Shown: positions 9,123-20,136 of the stretch, piece by piece
How positions within the stretch are numbered: the first letter of the stretch is position 1
Layout: every line of letters starts with the position of its first letter
From: an uncultured Actinomycetes bacterium
GTDB lineage: Bacteria; Actinomycetota; Acidimicrobiia; Acidimicrobiales; Acidimicrobilacustridaceae
Assembly (NCBI GenBank): GCA_937876315.1
Contig: CALEHQ010000041.1
Span: 62,001-126,000, forward strand
DNA length: 64,000 nt
Reading direction: 5' to 3'
Notes under the pieces: model-generated
Databases searched by the model: none
What the model saw: the letters and a program-made list of their open reading frames with translations, nothing else
Told to the model about the DNA's origin: nothing
Program-made: the position numbers and the translations under genes

Positions 9123-9235
9123 GGGGACTCCGTGTAGGGGGAACAACCGCTCCGGAGGGGCGATCGTAGGCCCTCCATCATCGATCGGTCAGGTTGAGCG
9201 GCCTCAGCGACGAACGTCACGCGACTGATTCGTAG

Positions 9236-9262
9236 CAAAACCTGACGGGTCGTCAGGTTTTG
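9236..9262. promoter_or_regulatory. Operator-like perfect palindrome between divergent operons
   Basis: Arms of 12 bp (9236-9247 and 9251-9262) are perfectly complementary around a 3-nt centre; the core reads CCTGACG-GGT-CGTCAGG. It lies 57 bp before the amidohydrolase ATG and 114 bp before the acyl-CoA dehydrogenase ATG, and a TAAAGT hexamer (9266-9271) just downstream could be the -10 box of the amidohydrolase. The size and symmetry fit a TetR-family operator of the kind that controls lipid catabolism genes in actinobacteria; no tetR gene is adjacent. Confidence 0.6.
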
Positions 9263-9318
9263 TCCTAAAGTCCTCGGCACGGGGACTAGCCCCGATACCT
9301 GCGCCCTCGAGGAGAGCC

Positions 9319-10563
9319 ATGACCATCACCGCTCCCAATCCAGCTTCGGCCGACACAAAGCGCGTCATCCCGAAGATCGTTTCTGTCGATGATCACATCA
9401 TCGAACCGGCCGATGTCTGGACCAGCCGCCTCCCCAAGAAGTACCTCGACGTTGGTCCTCGCCTCGAGCGCTTGCGCGTCGACAACCTCAAGTTCGATGG
9501 CATGAACTACTCGTTCGACATCGTTGGCGACAACAGCCCTGGTGGAAAGTTCGCCGACTTCTGGTGCTACGAGGACCTCAAGGTTCCAATGCGTCGCATC
9601 ATCACCGCTGTTGGCTTCGATGCCGAAGAGCGCACCATGCTTCCGGTCACGTATGAAGAAATGCGCAAAGGATGCTGGGATCAAACCGCACGTCTTGCCG
9701 ACATGGACGCAAACCACACCGAAGCGTCGCTGTGCTTCCCAACCTTCCCTCGTTTCTGCGGGCAAACCTTCGCTGAAGCAAAGGACAAGGAACTCGCGCT
9801 GCTTTGCGTGCAGGCCTACAACGATTTCATGGTTGAGGAATGGTGTGGCGGCGCTGGCAAGGGTCGTCTCATTCCGCTCATCATCGTTCCGATGTGGGAT
9901 CCCCAGCTCGCCGCTGCCGAGATCTACCGCAACGCTGCACGCGGCGTGCACGCAGTGTGCTTCTCCGAGGTACCGCACTTCCTCGGCCTGCCCACCATTC
10001 ACTCCGGCGAATGGGACCCCTTCTTCCAGGCATGCAACGACACGCAAACCGTAATCAACATGCACATCGGTTCTTCCTCGCGCATGCCAGCAACCTCGCC
10101 TGACGCACCCGCCGCAGTTCAGGCCACGTTGAGCTTCAACCAAGGCATGTCGTCATTGGCCGACTGGATCTTCTCCGGCATCCTCCCCCGCTTCCCGAAC
10201 ATCACGTTGGCGTACTCCGAAGCGCAGATGGGCTGGATCCCGTACTTCCTTGAGCGGGCTCAGAACGTGTGGTCGGAATTCCGCGGCTGGGCATTCGATC
10301 CAGAAATCGTCAGCGAACCGCCCGAGTTCTACTTCCGTCGTCAGGTTTACGCCTGCTTCTTCCGTGACAACTTCGGTCTGAAGAATCTTGATGACATCGG
10401 CGTCGACAACGTCACGTTCGAAACCGATTACCCCCACTCGGACTCGACTTGGCCCCACACCGAACAGTTCGTTCGCGAGATGGCCGTCGATCTCGACGAC
10501 GAGACGCTCTACAAGATTGTTCGTGGCAACGCCATCAAGATGCTGCATCTCGATCTCGACTGA
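9319..10563 (+). CDS. Amidohydrolase family 2 protein (TIM-barrel metal-dependent hydrolase)
   Basis: The 414-residue protein belongs to the amidohydrolase-related / ACMSD-like superfamily (COG2159). Ligand-like residues are visible in order: SVDDHIIEP at the N-terminus (Asp-x-His form of the first strand), MHIGSSS in the middle, and FETDYPHSDSTWP near the C-terminus with the conserved Asp; the tail IVRGNAIKMLHLD is typical. Such proteins hydrolyse or decarboxylate ring-cleavage and lipid-derived intermediates. GAGGAG lies just before the ATG. It is divergent from the acyl-CoA dehydrogenase operon across a shared palindrome, so the two units are probably co-regulated. The substrate is unknown. 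Confidence 0.85.
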   Translation: MTITAPNPASADTKRVIPKIVSVDDHIIEPADVWTSRLPKKYLDVGPRLERLRVDNLKFDGMNYSFDIVGDNSPGGKFADFWCYEDLKVPMRRIITAVGFDAEERTMLPVTYEEMRKGCWDQTARLADMDANHTEASLCFPTFPRFCGQTFAEAKDKELALLCVQAYNDFMVEEWCGGAGKGRLIPLIIVPMWDPQLAAAEIYRNAARGVHAVCFSEVPHFLGLPTIHSGEWDPFFQACNDTQTVINMHIGSSSRMPATSPDAPAAVQATLSFNQGMSSLADWIFSGILPRFPNITLAYSEAQMGWIPYFLERAQNVWSEFRGWAFDPEIVSEPPEFYFRRQVYACFFRDNFGLKNLDDIGVDNVTFETDYPHSDSTWPHTEQFVREMAVDLDDETLYKIVRGNAIKMLHLDLD

Positions 10564-10589
10564 GCCAGCCACAACCTGAACACTCCGAT

Positions 10590-10622
10590 CGAGGGGGCTA
10601 CGGTTCTTCCGTGGCCCCCTCG
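10590..10622. terminator. Hairpin overlapping the next gene's -10 box and start codon
   Basis: A 14-bp stem (10590-10603 with 10609-10622, one G-U pair) closes a 5-nt loop. It sits 27 nt after the amidohydrolase stop, where a terminator is expected, but it has no T-tract. It also contains the TACGGT hexamer (10599-10604) and GTG start (10611) of the downstream gene. Confidence 0.55.
10599..10604 (+). promoter_or_regulatory. -10 box TACGGT of a probable leaderless transcript
   Basis: TACGGT ends 6 nt before the GTG at 10611 and no Shine-Dalgarno sequence precedes that codon, so transcription would begin at or next to the start codon. Confidence 0.55.
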
Positions 10623-11129
10623 TCGCGTTCCCGCAAAAAGCGCTCGAGCACCTTGCGCGCCTACAGCCCACCGTTCTGGCGAGATCTCATGTTCTGGATC
10701 GCCGCCGGACTTTCCCTTCTCATTGGCATCCTGATCGTCATCGTGTTGTTCATGCTGCTCAGCACTCCGCGAACCGACAAAGGTTGGGCATGGACCATCG
10801 GATTCTTCGTGGTGGGAACGTGGATCGGCTTTGTCATCCTGTCGCTTGGACTCAACACCGCGCGTGGTATCGACCGCGGGGCAAAAGAGGCCAATGCTGC
10901 TCGGGGCGATCGATTCGAGGAACAAGGTCGCAAGGCGGGCAAAGTCGTCGGGAGCGGACTCGCCAAGGTGACCGGACGTTCGAAGACCAAGCCGGTTTCC
11001 ACTGAGCAGGAACATTCGGCTGCGAGTGAACCGCAATCCAGCGAGCCAAAACCCACACTCGATGATGCCGCCCGATCGTTGGGCATGATGGTTGGCCGCC
11101 GACTCGGTAGCCGAAAGGACAAGCCATGA
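10611..11129 (+). CDS. Small membrane protein with two transmembrane helices
   Basis: The 172-residue product starts with a basic, Ser/Arg-rich stretch, then has two hydrophobic helices (about residues 24-48 and 58-80) and a long charged tail rich in Lys, Glu and Ser. I recognise no family. The GTG at 10611 was chosen over an upstream ATG because it follows a -10 box by 6 nt and lies outside the amidohydrolase frame. The stop overlaps the ppk2 ATG (ATGA), so the two are translationally coupled. A role in polyphosphate metabolism is possible only by association. Confidence 0.7.
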   Translation: MAPSSRSRKKRSSTLRAYSPPFWRDLMFWIAAGLSLLIGILIVIVLFMLLSTPRTDKGWAWTIGFFVVGTWIGFVILSLGLNTARGIDRGAKEANAARGDRFEEQGRKAGKVVGSGLAKVTGRSKTKPVSTEQEHSAASEPQSSEPKPTLDDAARSLGMMVGRRLGSRKDKP

Positions 11130-11953
11130 GTTCCGGCCGAATCGAACCCGACGAGTATCGAGTCAAACCAGGCACAAAAGTTGATCTCAATAGATGGTCG
11201 ACCAGCGCCACTGACGGATTCGATGGCGATAAGCAACAAGGCGCAGCGCTGCTCCCCTCACTCAACGAACAACTCGCTGATCTCCAAGCAATGCTCTATG
11301 CCGAGTCGAAGCACAAGATGCTCATCATCTTGCAAGGCATGGATACTTCAGGCAAAGACGGAACGATCAAGCATGTCTTCCGCACTATCAACCCCGTTGG
11401 CGTAAAGGTCAAAGATTTCAAGCGTCCCAACGACATCGAATTAGCGCACGATTATTTATGGCGAGTCCACGAGCATGCACCGCGCAATGGACGCATCGTT
11501 ATCTTCAATCGCAGCCACTATGAAGATGTACTCGTTGTGCGCGTGAACGATCTCGTTCCTAAGAACGTCTGGGAACGACGTTTTGAACACATCCGCGGTT
11601 TTGAAAAGATGCTCGTCGATGAGGGAACAACCATCGTGAAACTGTTCCTGCACATCTCAAAAGATGAGCAACGTGCACGGCTCCAAGAGCGTCTCGATAA
11701 CCCCGCGAAGCATTGGAAGTTTGAGCACGGCGATATCGCCGAGCGGGCCCATTGGGATGCCTACACCGATGCCTACGAACAGGCGATCGCAGAAACCTCC
11801 ACCAAGAGCGCTCCGTGGTACGTCATCCCGTCCGATCGCAAGTGGTATCGGAATCTCGTGATCTCGCAGCTCCTCATCGACAAGCTTGAGTCGCTCAATA
11901 TGACCTATCCCGAACCCGCAATCGGTATCGAGAACATCGTCATCGACGGCTAG
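11126..11953 (+). CDS. ppk2: Polyphosphate kinase 2 family nucleotide phosphotransferase
   Basis: The 275-residue protein transfers phosphate from polyphosphate to nucleoside mono- or diphosphates. It has a Walker A loop GMDTSGKDGT (residues 71-80) and the Walker B/lid region FNRSHYEDVLVVRV. The sequence NRSHYEDVLV is characteristic of class III PPK2 enzymes, which phosphorylate both AMP and ADP; class I enzymes carry a different motif at this position. The class is assigned from motif memory only. The start overlaps the preceding membrane-protein gene by 4 nt, and the stop lies 3 nt from that of a convergent membrane-protein gene, so no space for a terminator exists. Confidence 0.9.
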   Translation: MSSGRIEPDEYRVKPGTKVDLNRWSTSATDGFDGDKQQGAALLPSLNEQLADLQAMLYAESKHKMLIILQGMDTSGKDGTIKHVFRTINPVGVKVKDFKRPNDIELAHDYLWRVHEHAPRNGRIVIFNRSHYEDVLVVRVNDLVPKNVWERRFEHIRGFEKMLVDEGTTIVKLFLHISKDEQRARLQERLDNPAKHWKFEHGDIAERAHWDAYTDAYEQAIAETSTKSAPWYVIPSDRKWYRNLVISQLLIDKLESLNMTYPEPAIGIENIVIDG

Positions 11954-11956
11954 TTG

Positions 11957-12613
11957 TCAGGCTCGCAGAATTGCGACAACGCCTTTCACCATCAAGAACA
12001 CCGACACGGCGCTGAACAATCCCACCAGCGCTTGCTGCCAGTGACTGTCGAGCCAGCGATGCCATGTCCTCAGCAGGCGTTCACGGTTCTTCGGTCGAAC
12101 CGTGAGATACAGCACAGGCAGAACTTCGAGCATCGAACCAATAGCAACGTACAGAGCGACTGCGATCCACTTCTCGGCATCGTGGTACTGCTGCTGCACG
12201 ATTTCGCTTCCGGCGGCGTAGGAAAGCACATTGGCCGGCAGAAAGAGACCAAGCCCATAGGCAGGAATGACCGACATCGTGCCGACCCGGTTCATCCACT
12301 TCGGCAGTTCCCGGGCACTTGTGCTGCGCGATCGTCGGAACTCGCGTAGCGCAAAGAACGCCACGACAAGGCCGATCCCAAGATCAATGGCTCCGAGCCA
12401 CCAGTGCCGGCGATGCGGAGAACCTGAACCATGGACCGCGCCGCCAACAAGCACGATTGCGAGACACGCCACTCCGATTGAGGTCGCCCATCCGAATGCT
12501 GCGGCCCATGAGGTACGCATCTTTTCCGATTCCGACATCATTACGACGGCGGCGATGATGAACAGGGGCGAGATCGTCGTAGCGATGCCGAGGAGCAACA
12601 GGTTGAAACTCAC
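11957..12613 (-). CDS. GAP / SfLAP-type membrane protein
   Basis: The 218-residue protein has about six transmembrane segments, a polar central linker with REFRRSRS, and a C-terminal VGLFSAVSVFLMVKGVVAIL helix. The layout resembles the Sap/GAP (sulfolipid-1-addressing protein) family of actinobacterial membrane proteins linked to glycolipid export or LysE-like transport. The assignment is moderate. The GTG at 12613 is preceded by GGGGGGAGA at good spacing. It is transcribed toward ppk2 and away from nothing obvious; its upstream neighbour is the 3' end of the ATP synthase operon. Confidence 0.65.
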   Translation of the reverse strand: MSFNLLLLGIATTISPLFIIAAVVMMSESEKMRTSWAAAFGWATSIGVACLAIVLVGGAVHGSGSPHRRHWWLGAIDLGIGLVVAFFALREFRRSRSTSARELPKWMNRVGTMSVIPAYGLGLFLPANVLSYAAGSEIVQQQYHDAEKWIAVALYVAIGSMLEVLPVLYLTVRPKNRERLLRTWHRWLDSHWQQALVGLFSAVSVFLMVKGVVAILRA

Positions 12614-12674
12614 TGGGTCTCCCCCCGCCGATCGAACGAGAGAGAACCCTAGCGATCATGAGTCTCGACGCGAA

Positions 12675-12696
12675 TGAGGCGCCCGTAGGCGCCTCA
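12675..12696 (-). terminator. Hairpin terminator after the ATP synthase operon
   Basis: A perfect 9-bp GC-rich stem (12675-12683 with 12688-12696, loop CGTA) lies 36 nt downstream of the atpC stop. No clear T-run follows on the minus strand, so termination may be partly Rho-dependent. Confidence 0.6.
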
Positions 12697-12731
12697 CGCA
12701 ACTACTCAGATTGTTCGCCGTCAGGATTGGC

Positions 12732-13126
12732 TTAGTGGAAGCCTTCGACCGTGACGAGTCGGGCTGAAGCACGAGCAAGTGCCGCCATGGCTTCATCGTC
12801 GTCGCCATTCTGGGCGGCGGCCTGGGCTTTTTCCTGCGCCTTGCGTGCACGCTCAACATCGATGGTCGATGCCATCTCGGCGAGATCGGAAAGGATCTTC
12901 ACGTGGTCGTCGCTGACCTCAATGAAGCCACCATGTACCGCAGCCTTTTCACTGCCACCTTCAACAAGGGTGATCTCGACAGTGCTGACGGCTAGCGCAC
13001 CGACAAACGGAGCATGTCCAGCGAGGAACGCGATATCGCCACCACCCACGGTGCGCGCACGCACCATGGTGGCGTCACCCGAGAACAACGTGCGCTCAGG
13101 AGAAACGAGCTCGACGACCAGAGGCA

Positions 13127-13127
<1 letters not shown>
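12732..13127 (-). CDS. atpC: ATP synthase F1 subunit epsilon
   Basis: The 131-residue epsilon subunit of the F1 central stalk. The N-terminal beta sandwich (VELVSPERTLFSGDA, AFLAGHAPFVGAL, HGGFIEVSDDHVKIL) and the C-terminal helical hairpin (residues ~88-127) are both present, so the inhibitory C-terminal arm is complete. The ATG overlaps the atpD stop (TGATG). It is the last gene of the atp operon. Confidence 0.95.
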
Positions 13128-14617
<1,490 letters not shown>

Positions 14618-15595
14618 TTAGTGAATCGACGGAGAGTGGTCAGTGCGGTCAAGGTGGACAGGGAATGCGTGCTCAGGTTCGAGATGCGATGGAATGAGTT
14701 CGTGCGCCGAACCCTTATCGGCCGACATTGCTTCGGCACCGCCAACAATTTCCATGATCTCGGTGGTGATGGAGTCCTGACGAGCACGGTTCATGATTCG
14801 GCTGAGCGTGGTCTTCAGATCTTCGGCGTTCTCGGTTGCGGCCTTCATTGCTCGCTGACGTGAAGCGTGCTCCGAAGCTGATGCATCGAGAAGCGCGGAG
14901 AACAAACGTGACTCGAGATAGCGCGGAAGGATCTCGTTGAGAATGCCGGTCGGTGACGGTTCGTACTCGAGATCGGCCGACGGACCACTGGCTTCGGTGA
15001 TCTCGGGAACCTCGAGCGGAAGGAAGCGACGAAGCACTGCCTGCTGCGTACCAGCCGAAAGGAAACGGGTGTACGCGAGATCGACCGATGCGAGTTGGCC
15101 AGTTTCGTAGCGACGACGAATCGTTGCTGCGATGTCGCGGGCGTTGTCGTAGATCGGCTGATCGGTGACACCTTCGAATTCCGCGTCGACAGTGAGACCA
15201 CGGAAACGGAAATGCTTCAGCGCCTTCTTACCGACAGCGATGATCGAGTACTCACGACCTTCGGCGCGAGCAGCCTCGATGGCGCGTTCGGCGAGACGCA
15301 ACACGTTGGTGTTGTAGCCACCGCACATGCCACGGTCGGAGGTAATGACGACAAACGCTGCAGTGTTCGCAGTGGGATTGTCGCGAAGCAACGGATGTTC
15401 CTTGGCTGCACCGGCACGAAGCAGGTCGACGATCACTGCGGTGATCTCGTCGCTGTAGGGACGCGCTGAGGACGCGCGGTCCTGGGCTTTCACGACACGA
15501 GTGGCCGCGATGAGCTCCATGGCGCGCGTGATCTTCTTCGTTGACTCGACGCTCTTAATGCGTCGACGAAGGATCCGCTCCTGACCACCAGCCAT
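14618..15595 (-). CDS. atpG: ATP synthase F1 subunit gamma with extended C-terminus
   Basis: The rotor shaft of F1. At 325 residues it is longer than the usual 285-305. The N-terminal helix starts MAGGQERILRRRIKSVESTKKI and the conserved C-terminal helix ends ITTEIMEIVGGAEAM, where most gamma subunits stop. About 35 further residues follow, rich in His, Glu and Pro. The N-terminal ATG lies 3 nt after the atpA stop. I found no sign that the tail arises from a misplaced stop or from the atpD leader, but a sequencing frameshift close to the end cannot be excluded. Confidence 0.93.
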   Translation of the reverse strand: MAGGQERILRRRIKSVESTKKITRAMELIAATRVVKAQDRASSARPYSDEITAVIVDLLRAGAAKEHPLLRDNPTANTAAFVVITSDRGMCGGYNTNVLRLAERAIEAARAEGREYSIIAVGKKALKHFRFRGLTVDAEFEGVTDQPIYDNARDIAATIRRRYETGQLASVDLAYTRFLSAGTQQAVLRRFLPLEVPEITEASGPSADLEYEPSPTGILNEILPRYLESRLFSALLDASASEHASRQRAMKAATENAEDLKTTLSRIMNRARQDSITTEIMEIVGGAEAMSADKGSAHELIPSHLEPEHAFPVHLDRTDHSPSIH

Positions 15596-15598
15596 GAC

Positions 15599-17146
15599 TC
15601 AGTCCTCGTTGGATCCGGCAGAGGCGGTTTCGGTTGCTGCAAATTCCTCGGTGAATGCTTCGACAGCGCCCATGAGAGCGTCGGGAAGTTCACCAGTCGA
15701 ACGAATCTCATCGAGAATCGAGCCGTAGCGACCGCGCATGAAGTCGAGAAGATCAGCTTCGTAACGCTTGACATCGCTAACCGGAATCGAGTCGGCGTAA
15801 CCGTTCGCACCAGCGAAGATGACGACGACCTGTTCTTCAACCGGCATCGGCGAGTTGAGGTTCTGCTTCAGCAGTTCGACGAGGCGGTAACCACGCTCGA
15901 GCTGTGCAGCAGAGATCTTGTCGAGTTCGGAACCGAAGGTTGCGAACGCTTCGAGTTCACGGAACTGCGCAAGATCGAGCTTGAGTGAACCGGAAACCTT
16001 CTTCATGGCCTTGATCTGCGCGTCGCCACCCACGCGAGACACCGAGATGCCCACGTCGACAGCCGGACGAACGCCGGACTTGAAAAGATCGTCCTGCAGG
16101 TACACCTGGCCATCGGTGATCGAAATCACGTTGGTGGGGATGTACGCCGAGACGTCGCCAGCTTTGGTTTCAATGACCGGAAGGGCCGTGAGTGAACCAG
16201 CGCCGAGAGCGTCGGAAAGCTTTGCGGCACGCTCAAGCAGACGGCTATGGAGATAGAAGACGTCGCCGGGGTACGCCTCGCGGCCTGGTGGGCGACGAAG
16301 AAGAAGCGACATCTGACGGTAGGCCTCGGCCTGCTTGGAAAGATCGTCGTACACGATGAGGCTGTGTTCGCCGTTGTCCATCCAGTGCTGGCCAATTGCA
16401 CAACCAGCGAACGGTGCGAGGTATTTGAACGGTGCCGGATCGGAGGCCGGAGCAACCACTACGACCGTGTAGTCCATGGCGCCGTATTCGGTAAGCGTGT
16501 TTACGGTCTGCGCAACGGTCGATGACTTCTGACCAATGGCGACGTAGATGCACTTCACGCCAAGACCCTTTTGGTTCAGGATCGTGTCGATACACACCGT
16601 GGTCTTGCCGGTCTTGCGGTCGCCGATGACGAGTTCGCGCTGACCACGACCGATTGGGGTCATGGCGTCGATGGCCTTGATGCCAGTCTGCAGCGGCTCG
16701 TGCACGGGTTTACGGCCGGTGATGCCAGGCGCCTGAATTTCCATACGACGCTGGATCGAACCGACGATCGGACCCTTGCCGTCGATGGGTTCACCGAGAG
16801 CGTTCACGACGCGACCGAGAAGCGCATCGCCGACTGGCATCGAAAGAATGCGGCCAGTGGCACGCACTGGTGATCCTTCTTCAACCGCAGCAGCGTGCTC
16901 AGCATCGCCGACGATAACGGCGCCGATGGAGTCCTCGTCGAGGTTGAGTGCGAGACCGACCGTGCCGCCTTCGAACTCAAGGAGTTCGTTCACGCCGACA
17001 TCGGGAAGGCCCGACACGCGAGCGATACCGTCGCCCACTTCGAGCACTCGGCCGACCTGGGTCGACTCAAGGTCAGGTTTGAATCCCGCCAGGTTCTTCT
17101 GGAGGGCGGCGGTGATGTCGCCGGTGTTGATGGTGAGTTCAGCCAT
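15599..17146 (-). CDS. atpA: ATP synthase F1 subunit alpha
   Basis: The 515-residue regulatory nucleotide-binding subunit. Walker A reads GDRKTGKT (GDRQTGKT in E. coli), with [27 protein letters not shown] further on, including the conserved Arg finger region. It lacks the long C-terminal extension known from mycobacterial alpha. AGAGGA precedes the ATG. It lies 17 nt after the atpH stop in the main operon. Confidence 0.97.
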   Translation of the reverse strand: MAELTINTGDITAALQKNLAGFKPDLESTQVGRVLEVGDGIARVSGLPDVGVNELLEFEGGTVGLALNLDEDSIGAVIVGDAEHAAAVEEGSPVRATGRILSMPVGDALLGRVVNALGEPIDGKGPIVGSIQRRMEIQAPGITGRKPVHEPLQTGIKAIDAMTPIGRGQRELVIGDRKTGKTTVCIDTILNQKGLGVKCIYVAIGQKSSTVAQTVNTLTEYGAMDYTVVVVAPASDPAPFKYLAPFAGCAIGQHWMDNGEHSLIVYDDLSKQAEAYRQMSLLLRRPPGREAYPGDVFYLHSRLLERAAKLSDALGAGSLTALPVIETKAGDVSAYIPTNVISITDGQVYLQDDLFKSGVRPAVDVGISVSRVGGDAQIKAMKKVSGSLKLDLAQFRELEAFATFGSELDKISAAQLERGYRLVELLKQNLNSPMPVEEQVVVIFAGANGYADSIPVSDVKRYEADLLDFMRGRYGSILDEIRSTGELPDALMGAVEAFTEEFAATETASAGSNED

Positions 17147-17163
17147 TACAGGATCCTCTGATC

Positions 17164-17688
17164 TCAGAACGATTCACGGAGTTGGGACAGACGCTGACGC
17201 ACAGAACCGTCGATGACGGTGTCGCCGATCTGGGTGACGATGCCACCGAGGACGCTGGGGTCGACATCGACCACGACCTCGATCTGCTTGCCAGTCTTCT
17301 TCGCCAAAGCGGCGGCGAGACGGGACTTTTGTTCGTCGGTCAACGCGACCGCCGAACGAACCTGCGCAACAACCTTGTCGCCGGTTGCAGCGTTACGAGC
17401 AAGCATGCTGTCGACGATGATCGGCAGGTCGCGAACTCGGCCATTGGTGATGGTGGTGGACACCAACGAAATGGTGAGTGCGTGTGCTTTGCCTTCGAGC
17501 AGGTCTTGCACGATCTGCGTGCGACGGTCGGCGGGAAGGTGCGGATCGGAAAGCGCCGTGCGCAATTCGTCGTTACCTTCGATTGTGCGCGACACACGGA
17601 AGAGTTCGTCGAGTACCTCGTTGCCCGAACCTTCGGCACGGACAAGCGAGAGAAATGCACTGGCGTAGAGGTCGGTACGGTCGCTCAT
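17164..17688 (-). CDS. atpH: ATP synthase F1 subunit delta
   Basis: The 174-residue peripheral-stalk subunit: an N-terminal six-helix domain ([13 protein letters not shown]) and the C-terminal signature [28 protein letters not shown]. It is a stand-alone delta, unlike the b-delta fusion of mycobacteria. ATGA overlap with the upstream b-subunit gene couples their translation. Confidence 0.95.
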   Translation of the reverse strand: MSDRTDLYASAFLSLVRAEGSGNEVLDELFRVSRTIEGNDELRTALSDPHLPADRRTQIVQDLLEGKAHALTISLVSTTITNGRVRDLPIIVDSMLARNAATGDKVVAQVRSAVALTDEQKSRLAAALAKKTGKQIEVVVDVDPSVLGGIVTQIGDTVIDGSVRQRLSQLRESF

Positions 17689-18212
17689 GAGCTTGCCCCC
17701 ACGCTATTGATGTAGCTATCGATAAGTTCGTTTTGCGTTGCAGCATCGAGGCTGTTGGCCACGACCTTTTCGGCCGCACCGAGCGCAAGCACTCCGATTT
17801 CAGCTTGAAGATCAGAGGTGGCCTGCAGCTTCGCTGATTGAGCATCGGCAAGACCGCGTGCCTTGAGGTCGGCAGCGTCGGTGCCGGCACGAGTGATGAT
17901 CTGCGCCTTCACCGTCTGAGCGTCGGTGCGAGCACCGGCAATGATGCGCTGACGTTCATCGGCAGCGTTTGCGATGTTGGATTCAACCTCGGCCAACTTG
18001 GCTTCGGCCGCTGCACGAGTGTCGGCAGCAGAGGTGACCTCGTTGCGGATGCGATCAATGCGGGTGTGCCACATCACCTTGACGGGGCCGAGACCCTTCC
18101 AAAGGAACAACAGGACGACAATGGTGAACGAAATCGTTCCCCAGATGACCTCGTTGGTATCACCCGGGATGATGACGCCATTTTCTGCTCCAGCGGCGAA
18201 AAGGAAATTCAT
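17685..18212 (-). CDS. atpF: ATP synthase Fo subunit b (second copy)
   Basis: The 175-residue peripheral stalk protein has one N-terminal membrane helix (about residues 22-40) followed by a long charged coiled coil rich in Ala, Glu and Arg, ending in a helix that would bind delta. It lies 12 nt after a second b-like gene (18225-18806), so the stalk is predicted to be a b/b' heterodimer. The coil length matches bacterial b subunits. Confidence 0.93.
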   Translation of the reverse strand: MNFLFAAGAENGVIIPGDTNEVIWGTISFTIVVLLFLWKGLGPVKVMWHTRIDRIRNEVTSAADTRAAAEAKLAEVESNIANAADERQRIIAGARTDAQTVKAQIITRAGTDAADLKARGLADAQSAKLQATSDLQAEIGVLALGAAEKVVANSLDAATQNELIDSYINSVGASS

Positions 18213-18224
18213 AGTTCAGCCCTC

Positions 18225-18806
18225 TCAGTTCTTGCCGGAGGAGTTGACGTAGTCCTCGACGATGCGGCCCTGGGCAGCACGGTCAAGCGGCATTTGGATA
18301 ACGGCTTCGGCAGCACCCACAGCAATGTCGGTGATGGAGCCAGTGAGTTCGCTGCGAGCACGGGCCTTTGCGTCGGCGATTTCAGCAGCCGCCTCGGCAC
18401 GGGCAGCGGCGACTTCGGCCTCGGCAGCGGTGATCTGCGTGCGACGTTCAGCATCGCCTTCAGCCCTTGTGGCCTCGATGATAGAGACGGCCTCGGCGCG
18501 AGCACCGGCCAGACCGGCCTCGTACTGTGCAAGCTTGGCGACGCGTTCTGTCTCGGCTGCCTCGGCAGCGGCGAGGTCATCACGAATTTTGTCGGTTCTT
18601 CCGTCCATCACCGAGGTAATACGAGGAAGCAGCACAAACTTCATCAGCGTCCAAAGCGCGATAAAGAAGATCGCTGCATAGAGCATCTCGTTGACGGTAG
18701 GGAGGATCGGATTCTTGACCGCCTCTGCGTCTCCAGCTGCTTGGTCGAGTAATTCGGCGGCAGTGGTAGAGGCTTCAGCGGCCAGCACCAGAATCGAAGC
18801 GAGCAC
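18225..18806 (-). CDS. atpF: ATP synthase Fo subunit b/b' (first copy)
   Basis: A 193-residue b-type subunit. The N-terminal ~35 residues are periplasmic and Ala-rich and could include a signal-like segment; one membrane helix (about residues 43-62) is followed by a long coiled coil with Ala/Glu/Arg heptads. The GTG at 18806 has an AAGGAG sequence at good spacing. It sits between atpE and the second atpF. A hairpin and 15-bp repeats separate it from atpE, the only long gap in the core operon apart from atpB-atpE. Confidence 0.92.
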   Translation of the reverse strand: MLASILVLAAEASTTAAELLDQAAGDAEAVKNPILPTVNEMLYAAIFFIALWTLMKFVLLPRITSVMDGRTDKIRDDLAAAEAAETERVAKLAQYEAGLAGARAEAVSIIEATRAEGDAERRTQITAAEAEVAAARAEAAAEIADAKARARSELTGSITDIAVGAAEAVIQMPLDRAAQGRIVEDYVNSSGKN

Positions 18807-18850
18807 GTGGAACTCCTTAGAGCGTGCGTCGTGGACAGAAAAGAAACTGC

Positions 18851-18910
18851 TTCAGTGCAAAGAACTTCAGTACAAAGAACTGCAGTACAGCGAACTGCAG
18901 TACAGCGAAT
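18851..18910. repeat. Four tandem 15-bp repeats in the atpE-atpF intercistronic region
   Basis: Units at 18851-18865, 18866-18880, 18881-18895 and 18896-18910 share the plus-strand pattern TKCAGTRCARMGAAY, with up to three or four mismatches between the outer pairs. They lie between the intercistronic hairpin and the atpF Shine-Dalgarno sequence. Reading frames through them do not look coding. Confidence 0.8.
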
Positions 18911-18967
18911 CCTTTTGGGCGTCACCTGCCCCGCCGAAGCGGGGACAGGTGCGCAACACCCAAAAGG
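18911..18967 (-). promoter_or_regulatory. Large intercistronic hairpin after atpE
   Basis: Outer stem of 9 bp (18911-18919 with 18959-18967), an asymmetric internal loop, then an inner 12-bp GC-rich stem (18923-18934 with 18939-18951, one bulged A) capped by a CGAA/TTCG tetraloop. It begins 4 nt after the atpE stop. No T-run follows, so it looks like an mRNA-processing or 3'-protecting structure rather than a terminator. Such an element could raise c-subunit output relative to its neighbours (inference). Confidence 0.7.
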
Positions 18968-18971
18968 AGGA

Positions 18972-20132
<1,161 letters not shown>

Positions 20133-20136
<4 letters not shown>

